Assembly: GCF_946885955.1 (NCBI RefSeq)
Contig: NZ_CAMPHI010000054.1
Location: forward strand, 1-29,223
Origin: an uncultured Pseudomonas sp.
GTDB lineage: Bacteria > Pseudomonadota > Gammaproteobacteria > Pseudomonadales > Pseudomonadaceae
Reading direction: 5' to 3'
Length of the DNA: 29,223 nucleotides
Made by a program: the position numbers and the translations under genes. Below, piece by piece: positions 16,595-25,086 of this stretch. The notes below the pieces were generated by a model, which made no database searches, was not told where the DNA came from, and was given only the letters and a program-made list of their open reading frames with translations. Numbering within the stretch: the first letter of the stretch is position 1; each line of letters begins with the position of its first letter.

Positions 16595-18397
16595 TTAAAA
16601 TCGCGCGCGCGCACTGCTCAGGCGCGTGGCGAAGGTGGCGGCGTCGACTTCACCTACGACTCGTAAGTCCCGCCATTCGTCACCTTTGCCGTCGAACATC
16701 AGGATCGCCGGCGGGCCGAAAAGCTGATAGCGGTCGAGCAGGGCGCGCTGCGCCGTGGTGCTCTCGGTCATATCGAAGCGCACCAGGCGGTAAGCGCCGA
16801 GCTGACGGCTTACCTCGGGGCTGACCAGCACTTCGCGTTCGATCACCTTGCAACTGATGCACCAGTCGGCGTACCAGTCGAGCAGCAAGGGGGCGGCGTT
16901 GCGCTTGGCGTCGGCCAGGGCGGCATCCAGCTCGGCGGGACTGCTGACGGTCAACCAGGCGTTTGTCTCGGCTTGGGCGGTGACGCCGGTCGTGTGTGGC
17001 CGGCCGAGTGGTCGTAGCGGGTCGATCTCCCCTTGCAGGGCACCGACACCTGCGGCCAGGGCATAGATCAGCAGGGCCAGACCGGCCAGTTGGCTGAGTT
17101 TCTGCTTGTGGGTCTTGGGGCCGAATTCCAGGGCGCCGAGAAACAGCGCCACGCCGCCCGCGAGCAAAGCCCACAGCGCCAGGGACGCCTGCCCCGGCAG
17201 CACGCGTTCGAGCAACCAGATCGACACCGCCAGCAGCATCACGCCGAAAGCATTGCGTACGCTGATCATCCAGGTGCCTGATTTCGGCAGCAGGGCGCCA
17301 CCACCGGCGCCGAACAGCACCAGCGGGGTGCCCATGCCGAGGCCCAGGGCGAACAGTTGCACGGCGCCGCCAACCGCATCGCCGGTGCTGCTGATGTACA
17401 GCATCAGGGCGGTCAGGGGCGCGGTGATGCAGGGTGAAACGATCAGGCTGGAGAGCACCCCGAGGGTCGCCGCGCCAGCGATCGAGCCACCGCGCACCTG
17501 GGTCGCCTTATGGTCGAGACGGTCGCGGATAAAGCCCGGCAGGCGCAGTTCGAAGACGCCGAACATGGCCAGGGCGAACAGTGTGAAAAACAGCGCGAAG
17601 GGCACCAGGATCCACGGCGATTGCAACATCGCCTGCAAATTCAGGCCGGCGCCGAACAAACCCATCAACGCGCCGAGCAGCGCATAGCAGGCGGCCATCG
17701 GCAGCACATAGGCCAGCGACAGGACCAGGCCGCGGCTGTTACTGGGGCGCCCGCGCAGCACCACGCCGGAAAGAATCGGCAACATCGGCAGCACGCAGGG
17801 AGTAAAGGTCAGGCCCAGGCCGGCGAGGAAAAACAGCGCCAGATCGGTCCAGGTCCAGTCTACGGCGGGGGGCACGTTCGCCATTCTCCGCGCCGGGCTG
17901 GGGGCTGAAGTCGACGTCGAAGTCGCGCCATTGGGACTGGCAATTTGCAAGACCTCGGTTTCCGGCGGGTAGCACAGGCCCTTGTCGGCGCAGCCCTGGT
18001 AGGTGACTTCGAGGTTGAACGGGCGCTGCTCGGGATTGGCTACCGCCAGCTCGACATCGAGTACCCCGTGGTACACCACGACATCGCCGAAATATTCATC
18101 ATGCTTCGGCTCGCCCTCGGGCAGTTGCGGCGGTGCCAGGCTGACCTCCGCGGAGTCGCTGATGAACTTGAAGCGATGCTGGTAGAGGTAGTAACCGTCG
18201 GCGGCGATGAAGCGCAGCTTGACGCTGCTGGCGGAACTCTCGACCAGGCTGAGCTTGAACGCTTCGCGCACCGGCAGGAAGTCTGCGCTGTTGTTCAGTG
18301 CGGCGCCCAACGGGGCCGGTGCCGGGCGGTTGTCGAAGAGACCCGCGCTGGCGGGCAGCGCAACGGACAGAAGCAGCAGGATAAACAGGCGGCGCAT
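16595..18397 (-). CDS. dsbD: Thiol:disulfide interchange protein DsbD (DipZ)
   Basis: Passes electrons from cytoplasmic thioredoxin across the inner membrane to periplasmic DsbC/DsbG-type and cytochrome-maturation thiol proteins. 600 residues from the ATG at 18395-18397, which begins the signal peptide MRRLFILLLLSVALPASA; an in-frame ATG at 18427 overlaps the promoter -10 and is discounted. All three redox pairs are visible: periplasmic alpha domain QGCADKGLCYPP (about 130-140), membrane domain FTPCVLPMLP with LIVSPCITAP, and a C-terminal thioredoxin domain with WCISC (Cys513/Cys516). It lies downstream of the orphan binding-protein gene and upstream of aroQ. Confidence 0.97.
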   Translation of the reverse strand: MRRLFILLLLSVALPASAGLFDNRPAPAPLGAALNNSADFLPVREAFKLSLVESSASSVKLRFIAADGYYLYQHRFKFISDSAEVSLAPPQLPEGEPKHDEYFGDVVVYHGVLDVELAVANPEQRPFNLEVTYQGCADKGLCYPPETEVLQIASPNGATSTSTSAPSPARRMANVPPAVDWTWTDLALFFLAGLGLTFTPCVLPMLPILSGVVLRGRPSNSRGLVLSLAYVLPMAACYALLGALMGLFGAGLNLQAMLQSPWILVPFALFFTLFALAMFGVFELRLPGFIRDRLDHKATQVRGGSIAGAATLGVLSSLIVSPCITAPLTALMLYISSTGDAVGGAVQLFALGLGMGTPLVLFGAGGGALLPKSGTWMISVRNAFGVMLLAVSIWLLERVLPGQASLALWALLAGGVALFLGALEFGPKTHKQKLSQLAGLALLIYALAAGVGALQGEIDPLRPLGRPHTTGVTAQAETNAWLTVSSPAELDAALADAKRNAAPLLLDWYADWCISCKVIEREVLVSPEVSRQLGAYRLVRFDMTESTTAQRALLDRYQLFGPPAILMFDGKGDEWRDLRVVGEVDAATFATRLSSARARF

Positions 18398-18425
18398 GGA
18401 CGTCTCGCAAATCGGAGGTGCGGGC

Positions 18426-18454
18426 ATGATAGCGGAAGCGCCCTGCGAGGTCAG
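18426..18454 (-). promoter_or_regulatory. Candidate dsbD promoter
   Basis: CTGACC (18449-18454) and TATCAT (18426-18431) on the minus strand are 17 nt apart. Transcription from near 18419 would give a leader of about 22 nt to the chosen dsbD ATG and would exclude the upstream in-frame ATG. Confidence 0.5.
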
Positions 18455-18539
18455 TCGACTCCTGGCCGGGTGGCGCGAATAAGCGGCTGGCAGGTTGCTA
18501 TGCGAGCTAGGTAGGCGGGCTGTCTGACTTTTCAGCCGG

Positions 18540-19337
18540 CTATTCGAACTCCTTGGCTGTGGGCAGGATATCGCTCACCGCAAAGCGCTGCGCCAGCTCG
18601 CGGTACCCGGGCTCCTGGCGAAAGGCCTGATAGCCCGCGGCGAATTGCTCGGCCAATTGTTCGGGCGCCGCGCGGGAAAACGCCACGTACATCGGTTTGC
18701 CGGAAAAATGCGCGCCCGGCAATGCCTGTACCTGACGGCTGAGGCCGGCGACTTCAGTATTGGCCCTCACCAGCGAACTGTTGGAGCCGAACACCGCATC
18801 GAAACGATCGCTGATCAGCATGACGAACAGCTGCGCCTGGGTGACGGTGGGCTGTTCGATCGGCGCGCCAGCCTTGATCAGGGAAAGGATTTCATCGCTC
18901 ATGTAGTAGCCGTTGGGGACCGCGGTGCGCCAGCGGGCGACCATCTCCGCCAGAGGCTCCTGATAGTGGATCTCGCCGGCCCGGCTGCGCTTGATGTACA
19001 GCGCTGTACCGGAGACATGCAGAAGGTTCTGCGGCAGGAAGCGGGCGAAGCGTTCGCGCTCGGCCGAGCGGGCGACGAAGGTCGCTGCTTGCACCTCCCC
19101 CGATTCGAGGGCGCGCATGGTGCGCTTCCACGGCGTGCGCTTGAATGTCAGCTGCCAGTCGAGGCGGTCGCAGACCGCGCGCACCACCTCGATATGAAAG
19201 CCGGTCAGTTGGGCCTGTTCGTCGATAAATTCGAACGGATAGTTGTTCGCTTCTTCAATGCCGACCGTCAGCGTGGTGGCATGGATGCACTGGCTCGCGA
19301 ACACCAACACGCCTATTAGCAGCATGCGCAACCGCAT
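18540..19337 (-). CDS. Orphan periplasmic solute-binding protein (SBP_bac_3 type)
   Basis: A 265-residue secreted binding protein of the family used by polar-amino-acid ABC transporters; ligand unknown. Signal peptide about 1-20 (MRLRMLLIGVLVFASQCIHA), then the typical start TLTVGIEEANNYPFEFIDE. The fold continues with LTGFHIEVVRAVCDRL, ALESGEVQAATFVARSAERERF and the hinge-side LISDRFDAVFGSNSSLV. No permease or ATPase gene is adjacent, so it is not part of a complete local ABC operon. A strong AAGGAGG precedes the ATG (19335-19337). It follows the ctpL-type chemoreceptor by 72 nt on the same strand and precedes dsbD. It could serve a transporter encoded elsewhere, or present a ligand to the chemoreceptor; the latter is hypothesis. 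Confidence 0.88.
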   Translation of the reverse strand: MRLRMLLIGVLVFASQCIHATTLTVGIEEANNYPFEFIDEQAQLTGFHIEVVRAVCDRLDWQLTFKRTPWKRTMRALESGEVQAATFVARSAERERFARFLPQNLLHVSGTALYIKRSRAGEIHYQEPLAEMVARWRTAVPNGYYMSDEILSLIKAGAPIEQPTVTQAQLFVMLISDRFDAVFGSNSSLVRANTEVAGLSRQVQALPGAHFSGKPMYVAFSRAAPEQLAEQFAAGYQAFRQEPGYRELAQRFAVSDILPTAKEFE

Positions 19338-19409
19338 GGCGCCGTCCTCCTTGGTATGGGGCTATTGCAGTGTAGGCGATACTGTCGGCCACCCCGACAC
19401 TGTCGTCGG

Positions 19410-21374
19410 CTACAAGCGAAATGCCTGTACCGCGGTATGCAATTGCTCGCCCAGGCGCAGCAGCTGTTCGCCTTGCTGGCGACCTTCACCGATGCGCAGC
19501 AGGTTATTGCCGCCAAGTTGGTGGATGCGCTCGCTGTGTCCATGAATCTCGCTGACCGCACCGCTCTGCTGGGCGGTGGCGTCGGCGATGCGCTCGGCCA
19601 TGCTGGCAATGGTGCCGATTGCCGCGACTATTTCATCCAGTGCGCCGTCAGCGGCTTGGGCCTGGCCCGCCGCGGCTTGTGCATGTTCGACTTGCGTGCG
19701 CATGGCCTCGACCGATTGCAGTGCGGCCTGCTGCAGGCGGCCGATCAGTTCCTGGATCTCCGCGGTGGCGCCGCTGGTGCGTTGCGACAGCGAGCGAACC
19801 TCGTCGGCGACCACGGCGAAGCCGCGGCCCAGCTCGCCGGCGCGTGCGGCCTCGATGGCGGCGTTCAGCGCCAGCAGATTGGTTTGTTCGGCGATGCCGC
19901 GGATCACCGTCAACACATTGCCGATGGTCGCGGTTTCCTCGCTCAGGCGTTCGACCGCCTGGGCGTTGTCCTGCACTTCGCCGACCAGCGCATGCAGGCC
20001 GGTAAGGCTCAGGCCGATGACCTGCTGGCCCTGTTCCAGGGCGCGGCCGGCATCACGGCTGGCATCGGCGGCCTGGCTGGCGTTGCCGGCGACTTGCTGG
20101 ATGGTGGCATCCAGCTCGCCGAGGGCGTCGCGGATCTGCGCGGTATCGCCTGCCTGGCGCTCGGCCCCGTCATGCAGGCCGCCGCTTAGGTCGGCGAGCA
20201 CACGGCTGGAGCCTGCGACCTGTTCGGCATGCTGGCGAATGCTGCCGACCAGCTCGACCAGGTAGTGGCGCAGGCGGTTGAGCGAGGCCTCGATGTCGCG
20301 CAGCTCGCGGGTACGCGAGCCGAGTGCGATGTCCTCGCTGAAGTCGCCGCCGGCCCAGGTCGAAAGCGCCGGCACCAGGCGGTTGAGCACGCGGGCGAGG
20401 CGGCGCTGCAGGGTGTCGATGACCAGGGCGATCAGCAGGATCGCCCCTATCATGAGGCCGAGGATCAGTTGCACCTCGCCCTCGATTCGCCCGTGTTCGG
20501 CACGCACCGCCGGTTCCAGGGCGGCCAGGGCGTGCTGCACGCCGTCGATCCGGGCGCGGGTGGCGCTGCTCAACTCGCGTCTTTGCTCGATCAGGGTGCG
20601 GGTGCGCCGCAGCTCCGCGGGGTAACGCTTGAGCAGGCTGGCGAAGTCGCGCTTGAGGGCGATGCCCTGGTCTTCCGTCTGCTCGGCGGTCGTGTCGCTG
20701 GCCAGGCCGAGCATGCTGGCGAAACTGTCCTCGGCGGCGGCTTCGGTCTGGCTGACGCCGAGCAGCGGTAAGCCGTCGAGGTCGTGGGCCAGGCGTTCGA
20801 GGGTCGCCAGCTCGCGCTCGATATCGGCGGCCAGTTCGTCACGTTCGCTGCTGATCAGCTTCTCGCGGGCATGGGCCAGGCGTGTCAGGTGCTGGGCCGC
20901 GGCAAACAGCGGCTGTCGGTAACCGGCTGCCACGGCCGGCGCACCGCGGTCCGCATACTGCGCCAGCTGCTCAAGGGTGCCGCCGAGTTCCCGTTCGGCT
21001 TGCAGCAACAAGCCTTGCGGATTGCCGGCAAGTTTGCCGGCAGCGAGCAATTGGTCGGCGCTAAAGGTTTTCAGCTCCGCCAGGCTGGGGCCGACGTCCG
21101 CCGCCAGTTGCGGCGGTAGTTCGGCGACCGCAGCGGTCAAGGTGTCGAGCGCTTGCAAGGCGGCACTGTGTTTCAAGGCGTCGCCGCTGTCGAGGTAGCC
21201 GAGTACGTTGCTCGCCGCCTGCTGCTGGAACTGCTGGGACAGGCTGAGGTAACGCTCCATCAGCAGATACGGGCGTTCGAGTGCACGTTGCGACCACCAG
21301 AGCGTAGCGCCCAGGGCGATGCAGACGATGACCAGTAACAGGGTGTTGAGGTTGGTGAGTGACTTCAGGCGCAT
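19410..21374 (-). CDS. ctpL: CtpL-type methyl-accepting chemotaxis protein
   Basis: Inner-membrane chemoreceptor of 654 residues. TM1 is at about 10-27 ([10 protein letters not shown] precedes it), followed by an all-helical periplasmic sensor of about 270 residues (28-300), the size of a helical-bimodular domain. TM2 is at about 301-322, then HAMP and the cytoplasmic signalling rod, whose tip is [18 protein letters not shown] with [17 protein letters not shown]. No C-terminal CheR-binding pentapeptide is visible (ends AVQAFRL). Position next to gcbA and dsbD, length and N-terminus support orthology to P. aeruginosa CtpL, the low-phosphate chemoreceptor reported to act with a phosphate-binding protein. 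A Pho box lies 75 nt upstream. The ortholog call rests on context and recall, not alignment. Confidence 0.88.
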   Translation of the reverse strand: MRLKSLTNLNTLLLVIVCIALGATLWWSQRALERPYLLMERYLSLSQQFQQQAASNVLGYLDSGDALKHSAALQALDTLTAAVAELPPQLAADVGPSLAELKTFSADQLLAAGKLAGNPQGLLLQAERELGGTLEQLAQYADRGAPAVAAGYRQPLFAAAQHLTRLAHAREKLISSERDELAADIERELATLERLAHDLDGLPLLGVSQTEAAAEDSFASMLGLASDTTAEQTEDQGIALKRDFASLLKRYPAELRRTRTLIEQRRELSSATRARIDGVQHALAALEPAVRAEHGRIEGEVQLILGLMIGAILLIALVIDTLQRRLARVLNRLVPALSTWAGGDFSEDIALGSRTRELRDIEASLNRLRHYLVELVGSIRQHAEQVAGSSRVLADLSGGLHDGAERQAGDTAQIRDALGELDATIQQVAGNASQAADASRDAGRALEQGQQVIGLSLTGLHALVGEVQDNAQAVERLSEETATIGNVLTVIRGIAEQTNLLALNAAIEAARAGELGRGFAVVADEVRSLSQRTSGATAEIQELIGRLQQAALQSVEAMRTQVEHAQAAAGQAQAADGALDEIVAAIGTIASMAERIADATAQQSGAVSEIHGHSERIHQLGGNNLLRIGEGRQQGEQLLRLGEQLHTAVQAFRL

Positions 21375-21406
21375 AGGGGCTCGACCGAGACGGAACGCTG
21401 TTGGCC

Positions 21407-21426
21407 CGCTCGTGTGATCACGAGCG
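21407..21426. promoter_or_regulatory. Perfect palindrome in the ctpL leader
   Basis: CGCTCGTG and CACGAGCG form an 8-bp perfect dyad around TGAT. It lies 32 nt upstream of the ctpL start and downstream of the Pho box, so it would be inside the 5' untranslated region as an mRNA hairpin, or act as a repressor-type operator. Neither role is shown. Confidence 0.4.
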
Positions 21427-21448
21427 AGGCTGGCGAGCCCTGAAGCTA

Positions 21449-21477
21449 TTACGTTTTCATGACAGCAAGATGACGTT
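21449..21477 (-). promoter_or_regulatory. Pho box (PhoB-binding repeats) upstream of ctpL
   Basis: Reading the minus strand, three heptamers ACGTCAT, CTGTCAT and ACGTAAT are separated by exactly 4 nt each, giving the 11-bp phase of PhoB sites (consensus CTGTCAT-N4-CTGTCAT). The middle unit is a perfect consensus repeat. The array is 75-103 nt upstream of the ctpL ATG, and ctpL is reported as phosphate-starvation-induced in P. aeruginosa. Confidence 0.75.
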
Positions 21478-21502
21478 GCACCCGGTTAATGGCGCTAGGC
21501 CA

Positions 21503-23122
21503 TTATTTGCGCGCAAATATTTCCACTCGGTTGCGCCCGCCGTGTTTCGCCGCATACAGGGCTTCGTCGGCCTGCTGCGACAGCACCTTGCTGTCGGCGC
21601 CATGGGCGAGCTGGGTGATGCCGGCACTGAAGGTGCAGGACAGATCCGCCGGTTGCGCCGGGAAGTGGATCTCGGCGAAACGCTTGCGGATCTCATCCAG
21701 TACCTGCTGCGCTTCTTCGGCCTGGGTATCGGGCATGACCACGGCGAACTCTTCGCCGCCATAGCGGCCGATGTAGTCTGTTTTGCGCAGTCGTTGCTTG
21801 AGAAACAGGGCCAGGCTCTTGATCACTCGATCACCCATGGGGTGGCCGTAGTTGTCGTTGACCTTCTTGAAGAAGTCGATATCCAGCATGGCGAAGCTCA
21901 GCGGCTGGTTGTCGCGTTGCGAGCGGATGCGGCAGTCCTCCAGCAGCTGCAGGGTATGGGTGTGATTGAACAGCCCGGTGAGGCTGTCGCGCACCATGCG
22001 CGCCTTGAGGTTGCGCGCGCGGGCGGCGCGGTTGCGCACGGTGGCGATCAGATGGCGAGGTTTGATCGGTTTGGTCAGGAAATCGTCGCCGCCCTCGCTC
22101 ATCGCGTCGAGTTGCTTGTCCAGATCGTCTTCGGCCGACAGGTAGATGATCGGCACGCTGACATAGCGGTCGTTATGGCGGATCACCTTGGCCAGTTCCG
22201 GGCCATTGCACTGGGGCATGTACATGTCGAGGATGATCAGCTCCGGTTGGAACTCGGCCAGCTCGGTCATCGCCTGGATCGGGTCGAGCAGGGTACGGGT
22301 GACGATCCCGGCGCTGTTCAACACCCGTTCGGTATAGGTGGCCTGGGCGCGCGAGTCGTCGATGATCAACACCCGGTAGGGTTCGCTCTGGCTGACGTGG
22401 GTCAGTTCCTCGATACGCTCGAGCAGGGTCGAGGCGTCCAGGGCACCGATGAAGAAGTTCTGCCCGCCAGCGCGCACCGCGGCCAGACGGGTCGGGGTAT
22501 CGGTATCGGTATGGCTGAAGAACAACAGCGGGATCTTCTGCGCCAGGCCGTCCTGCACCGTCTCGGCCAGGCGCAAGCCGCAGCCCGGCCCGGAAAAATC
22601 TACGTCCATGACGATGGCGGCGGGGTGCCGCTCGAGCATGGCGTCGCGGAAGGCGTTGGCGGTTTCCAGCGGCAGCGCGGTGATGCCGAAAAACTCCAGC
22701 TGGCGGGCCAGACGCTCGGCCTGGTCGGGATGCTGCATGGCCAGGTAGACGGGCTTGCGCAACTGCTGCAGCACGGTCTGGCCGAGGCGGTCACCGTGGC
22801 GCAGGCCGATGCGCGGCAGGCGATGCATCAGTTGATTGAGTTCGTTAATGAACTGGCTGGTCAGCCGCCCGCCATTCTTCGCCACTGCATCCAGGCAGTG
22901 ATTAATGCTCTGCGCCAGGGTGCCGTGCTCGACTTGTTCGAAGCGTTCGGCGTAACGCTGCAACAGTCGCGTGGCATCGCGCAGCTCGTGCATGCCGAGC
23001 TCGTTCCACTCGCTGCGCTGCAAGCGTTGCCAGATTTCCAGAACCTGCCGCGCCTGGTGGATGACCCGCTGGGCGAAGTGCTGCTTGAGGCGGTCGTGGC
23101 TTAGGTCTTCTTGCTCGGTCAT
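21503..23122 (-). CDS. gcbA: Diguanylate cyclase GcbA (REC-REC-GGDEF)
   Basis: Makes c-di-GMP from two GTP; the GcbA family promotes surface attachment and, in P. aeruginosa, biofilm dispersal. 539 residues. An N-terminal helical segment (about 1-115) is followed by a degenerate receiver domain (about 120-245) and an intact one (about 250-370: VLIIDDSRAQ, LIILDMYMPQCNG, DDFLTKP). The GGDEF domain follows (about 375-539), with active site GGEEF at 455-459 and an inhibitory I-site RKTD at 446-449, so product inhibition is expected. It has no membrane segments, so it is cytosolic. The start at 23122 has AAGG very close to the ATG. A small hairpin (AATGGC/GCCATT, 21488-21504) begins at the stop codon. 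The ctpL gene follows under its own Pho-box region. Position matches PA4843. Confidence 0.93.
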   Translation of the reverse strand: MTEQEDLSHDRLKQHFAQRVIHQARQVLEIWQRLQRSEWNELGMHELRDATRLLQRYAERFEQVEHGTLAQSINHCLDAVAKNGGRLTSQFINELNQLMHRLPRIGLRHGDRLGQTVLQQLRKPVYLAMQHPDQAERLARQLEFFGITALPLETANAFRDAMLERHPAAIVMDVDFSGPGCGLRLAETVQDGLAQKIPLLFFSHTDTDTPTRLAAVRAGGQNFFIGALDASTLLERIEELTHVSQSEPYRVLIIDDSRAQATYTERVLNSAGIVTRTLLDPIQAMTELAEFQPELIILDMYMPQCNGPELAKVIRHNDRYVSVPIIYLSAEDDLDKQLDAMSEGGDDFLTKPIKPRHLIATVRNRAARARNLKARMVRDSLTGLFNHTHTLQLLEDCRIRSQRDNQPLSFAMLDIDFFKKVNDNYGHPMGDRVIKSLALFLKQRLRKTDYIGRYGGEEFAVVMPDTQAEEAQQVLDEIRKRFAEIHFPAQPADLSCTFSAGITQLAHGADSKVLSQQADEALYAAKHGGRNRVEIFARK

Positions 23123-23174
23123 GGCCTTCTATTCTGGTGGGGCGAGAAGTGGCCCGGCTTATTATGATGGCGCT

Positions 23175-23396
23175 ATGCTACCAGTGGTGTCGGCTGATGC
23201 CAGCGCCGTCGATCCCTCGCTGCAAGCCTTCTGTCCAGATTGCCAAGCAGGTCGCGGTTTATTGCACTGTTGCCAAGTTTGTTACCAGGCACTGCGTCCG
23301 CGTCTAGGCTCCTTTATAGTACAAGGCTGTAAGTTCCAGACCATAAGCAACCCAAATGCGGGCTTGTGGTCGTATTTTTTATGCCGTAGCGAATAA
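23175..23396 (+). CDS. Possible 73-residue Cys-rich (zinc-ribbon-like) protein
   Basis: The ORF between divergent gcbA and the DUF2333 gene encodes C20-P-D-C23 and C33-Q-V-C36, a C-x2-C-x9-C-x2-C pattern like a small zinc ribbon, with further cysteines at 32, 52 and 70. It ends 11 nt before the DUF2333 ATG. Against it: third-codon GC is only about half, unlike neighbouring genes, several rare codons occur (CTA, TTA, ATA), there is no clear ribosome-binding site, and the same stretch must hold promoters for both flanking genes. I do not recognise a family. Confidence 0.25.
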   Translation: MLPVVSADASAVDPSLQAFCPDCQAGRGLLHCCQVCYQALRPRLGSFIVQGCKFQTISNPNAGLWSYFLCRSE

Positions 23397-23407
23397 AGGA
23401 CGTTGTC

Positions 23408-24475
23408 ATGTTGGATTGGAAGAATCGCACTGCTGGTGCGCGTAACAGTGTCGATGATTCGACCACAAATAAGCGTGGTTTCCTTGGCAAAAGCCGGATC
23501 GTTCGGATAGGCGGCGCCCTGCTCGGCGTTTATCTGCTGGCCGCCTTGCTGGTCGGCTGGTACTGGAGCCAGGAGCCCGAGCCGTTCTCGGTGCAGCAGA
23601 ATGCCCAGGAGGTCGCGCAGCGCGCCAACCATCAGTTGGTCAATGGCTACACCACCGTGGCCACGCTCAAGCAGGTGGCCAGTACGCTGCTCCAAAAGCC
23701 GGGCGGCTATCTGGCCAATGACCTGGCTCCGCCGGGCCTGTGGCTGGACAACATGCCGAGCTGGGAATACGGCGTGCTGGTGCAGGTGCGCGATATGGCG
23801 AGGGCCTTGCGCAAGGATTTCTCCCGTTCGCAGTCGCAATCCACCGAGGACCCGGATCTGGCCAAGGCCGAGCCGCGTTTCCATTTCGACAACAAAAGCT
23901 GGGCGCTGCCGGCTTCCGAGGCGGAGTACGGCGAAGCGATCAAGTCGCTGGACCGCTACATGGAGCGCCTGGGCGATCCGAGTGTGAACAACGCGCAGTT
24001 CTATACCCGTGCCGACAACCTGAACAACTGGCTGGGCGATGCGGCGACGCGACTGGGCTCGCTGTCCCAGCGCCTGTCCGCGAGCGTTGGTCGGGTGCGG
24101 CTTAATACCGAGGTCCGCGACCCGGCCCAGGGCGACAGCGGCGAAGCGCAAGTGGTCGAGGGCGGCTACGAGACGCCCTGGTTGCAGATCGACAATGTGT
24201 TCTATGAGGCGCGCGGTCAGGCCTGGGCCCTGGCGCACCTGCTGCGTGCGATCGAAGTGGATTTCGCCGACGTGCTGGTGAAGAAGAACGCCACCGTCAG
24301 CCTGCGCCAGATCATTCGCGAGCTGGAAGCCGCTCAGGAACCTCTGTGGAGCCCGATGGTGCTCAATGGCAGCGGCTATGGCCTGCTGGCCAACCACTCG
24401 CTGGTCATGGCCAACTACATCTCGCGCGCCAATGCCGGATTGATCGACTTGCGTACGCTGCTGAGCCAGGGCTGA
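23408..24475 (+). CDS. DUF2333 family membrane-anchored protein
   Basis: A 355-residue protein of unknown function, in the position I recall for PA4842. A basic N-terminus (about 1-32) precedes one transmembrane helix (about 33-52, RIGGALLGVYLLAALLVGWYW), and the remaining 300 residues should be periplasmic and mostly helical. Conserved-looking segments include GYLANDLAPPGLWLDNMPSWEYGVL, FHFDNKSWALPASE and DNVFYEARGQAWALAHLLRAIE. AAAGGA lies 8 nt before the ATG. It is the first of two plus-strand genes; the NUDIX gene starts 3 nt after its stop, so they are probably translated from one mRNA. No enzymatic motif is visible. Confidence 0.88.
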   Translation: MLDWKNRTAGARNSVDDSTTNKRGFLGKSRIVRIGGALLGVYLLAALLVGWYWSQEPEPFSVQQNAQEVAQRANHQLVNGYTTVATLKQVASTLLQKPGGYLANDLAPPGLWLDNMPSWEYGVLVQVRDMARALRKDFSRSQSQSTEDPDLAKAEPRFHFDNKSWALPASEAEYGEAIKSLDRYMERLGDPSVNNAQFYTRADNLNNWLGDAATRLGSLSQRLSASVGRVRLNTEVRDPAQGDSGEAQVVEGGYETPWLQIDNVFYEARGQAWALAHLLRAIEVDFADVLVKKNATVSLRQIIRELEAAQEPLWSPMVLNGSGYGLLANHSLVMANYISRANAGLIDLRTLLSQG

Positions 24476-24478
24476 AGC

Positions 24479-25015
24479 ATGAGCGTTTCGGCACTCGAGG
24501 CGGCGCACCGCGCCGCTTCCGATGCGGAACTGATCGCCTGGGTCGACGAGCACGACCGCCTGCTCGGCAGCCTGCCGCGTGCGCAGTTGCGCGAGCGTGG
24601 GGCGATCGGCCGCGGCACCTTTATCCTGCTGTTCAACTCCGCCGGCGAACTCTGCGTGCATCGCCGCACCCTGAGCAAGGCGCTGTATCCCGGCTATTGG
24701 GACGTGGCGGCCGGTGGTATGGTGCTGGCGCACGAGAGCTATGCCGAGTCGGCGGCGCGCGAACTGGCAGAGGAACTGGGCATCGCCGCGGTCGAATTGC
24801 GCGAACACCGGCGCTTCTTCTTCGACCAGCCGGACAACCGCCTGTGGTGCACGGTGTTTTCCGCGGTGTCCGATGCGCCCTTGCGCTTGCAGCCCGAAGA
24901 GGTGCTGGAGGCTGCATTCATGCCTACCGAGCAGGCACTGCTGCGGGCACAGCAGCAGCCGTTCTGCCCCGACTCCCTCGAAGCTCTGCGGCATTACTTG
25001 GCGGCGCAGAACTAG
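24479..25015 (+). CDS. NUDIX hydrolase (YfcD-like)
   Basis: A 178-residue cytosolic hydrolase expected to cleave a nucleoside-diphosphate-linked compound; the substrate is unknown. The Nudix box is complete (GGMVLAHESYAESAAREL continuing AEELGI), matching Gx5Ex7REUxEExGU. Flanking sequence (WVDEHDRLLGSLPRAQLRERGA, LCVHRRTLSKALYPGYWD) resembles the YfcD/isopentenyl-diphosphate-isomerase-like subgroup. It lies 3 nt downstream of the DUF2333 gene and is followed by a palindromic hairpin and the convergent carboxylase gene. Confidence 0.93.
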   Translation: MSVSALEAAHRAASDAELIAWVDEHDRLLGSLPRAQLRERGAIGRGTFILLFNSAGELCVHRRTLSKALYPGYWDVAAGGMVLAHESYAESAARELAEELGIAAVELREHRRFFFDQPDNRLWCTVFSAVSDAPLRLQPEEVLEAAFMPTEQALLRAQQQPFCPDSLEALRHYLAAQN

Positions 25016-25031
25016 CCATTTAGTCGAGTAG

Positions 25032-25058
25032 GGTGGACATGGCGAAGCCTTGTCCACC
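25032..25058. repeat. Dispersed palindrome, copy 2, between convergent genes
   Basis: GGTGGACA and TGTCCACC form an 8-bp stem; inside, GGC and GCC pair around GAA, giving a compact 27-nt hairpin. The preceding GTAG matches the family seen at 7921-7946. It lies between the ends of the NUDIX and carboxylase genes, where it could serve as a bidirectional terminator, though no T-tract is present. Confidence 0.7.
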
Positions 25059-25086
25059 GCAGCGCTCCAGGCATCGAACCACCGTC

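Noticed and set aside
21504..21519. 16-bp perfect palindrome TATTTGCGCGCAAATA at the end of gcbA
   Set aside because: It is accounted for by the last codons (Ile-Phe-Ala-Arg-Lys-stop); without conservation data it is not claimed as an operator.
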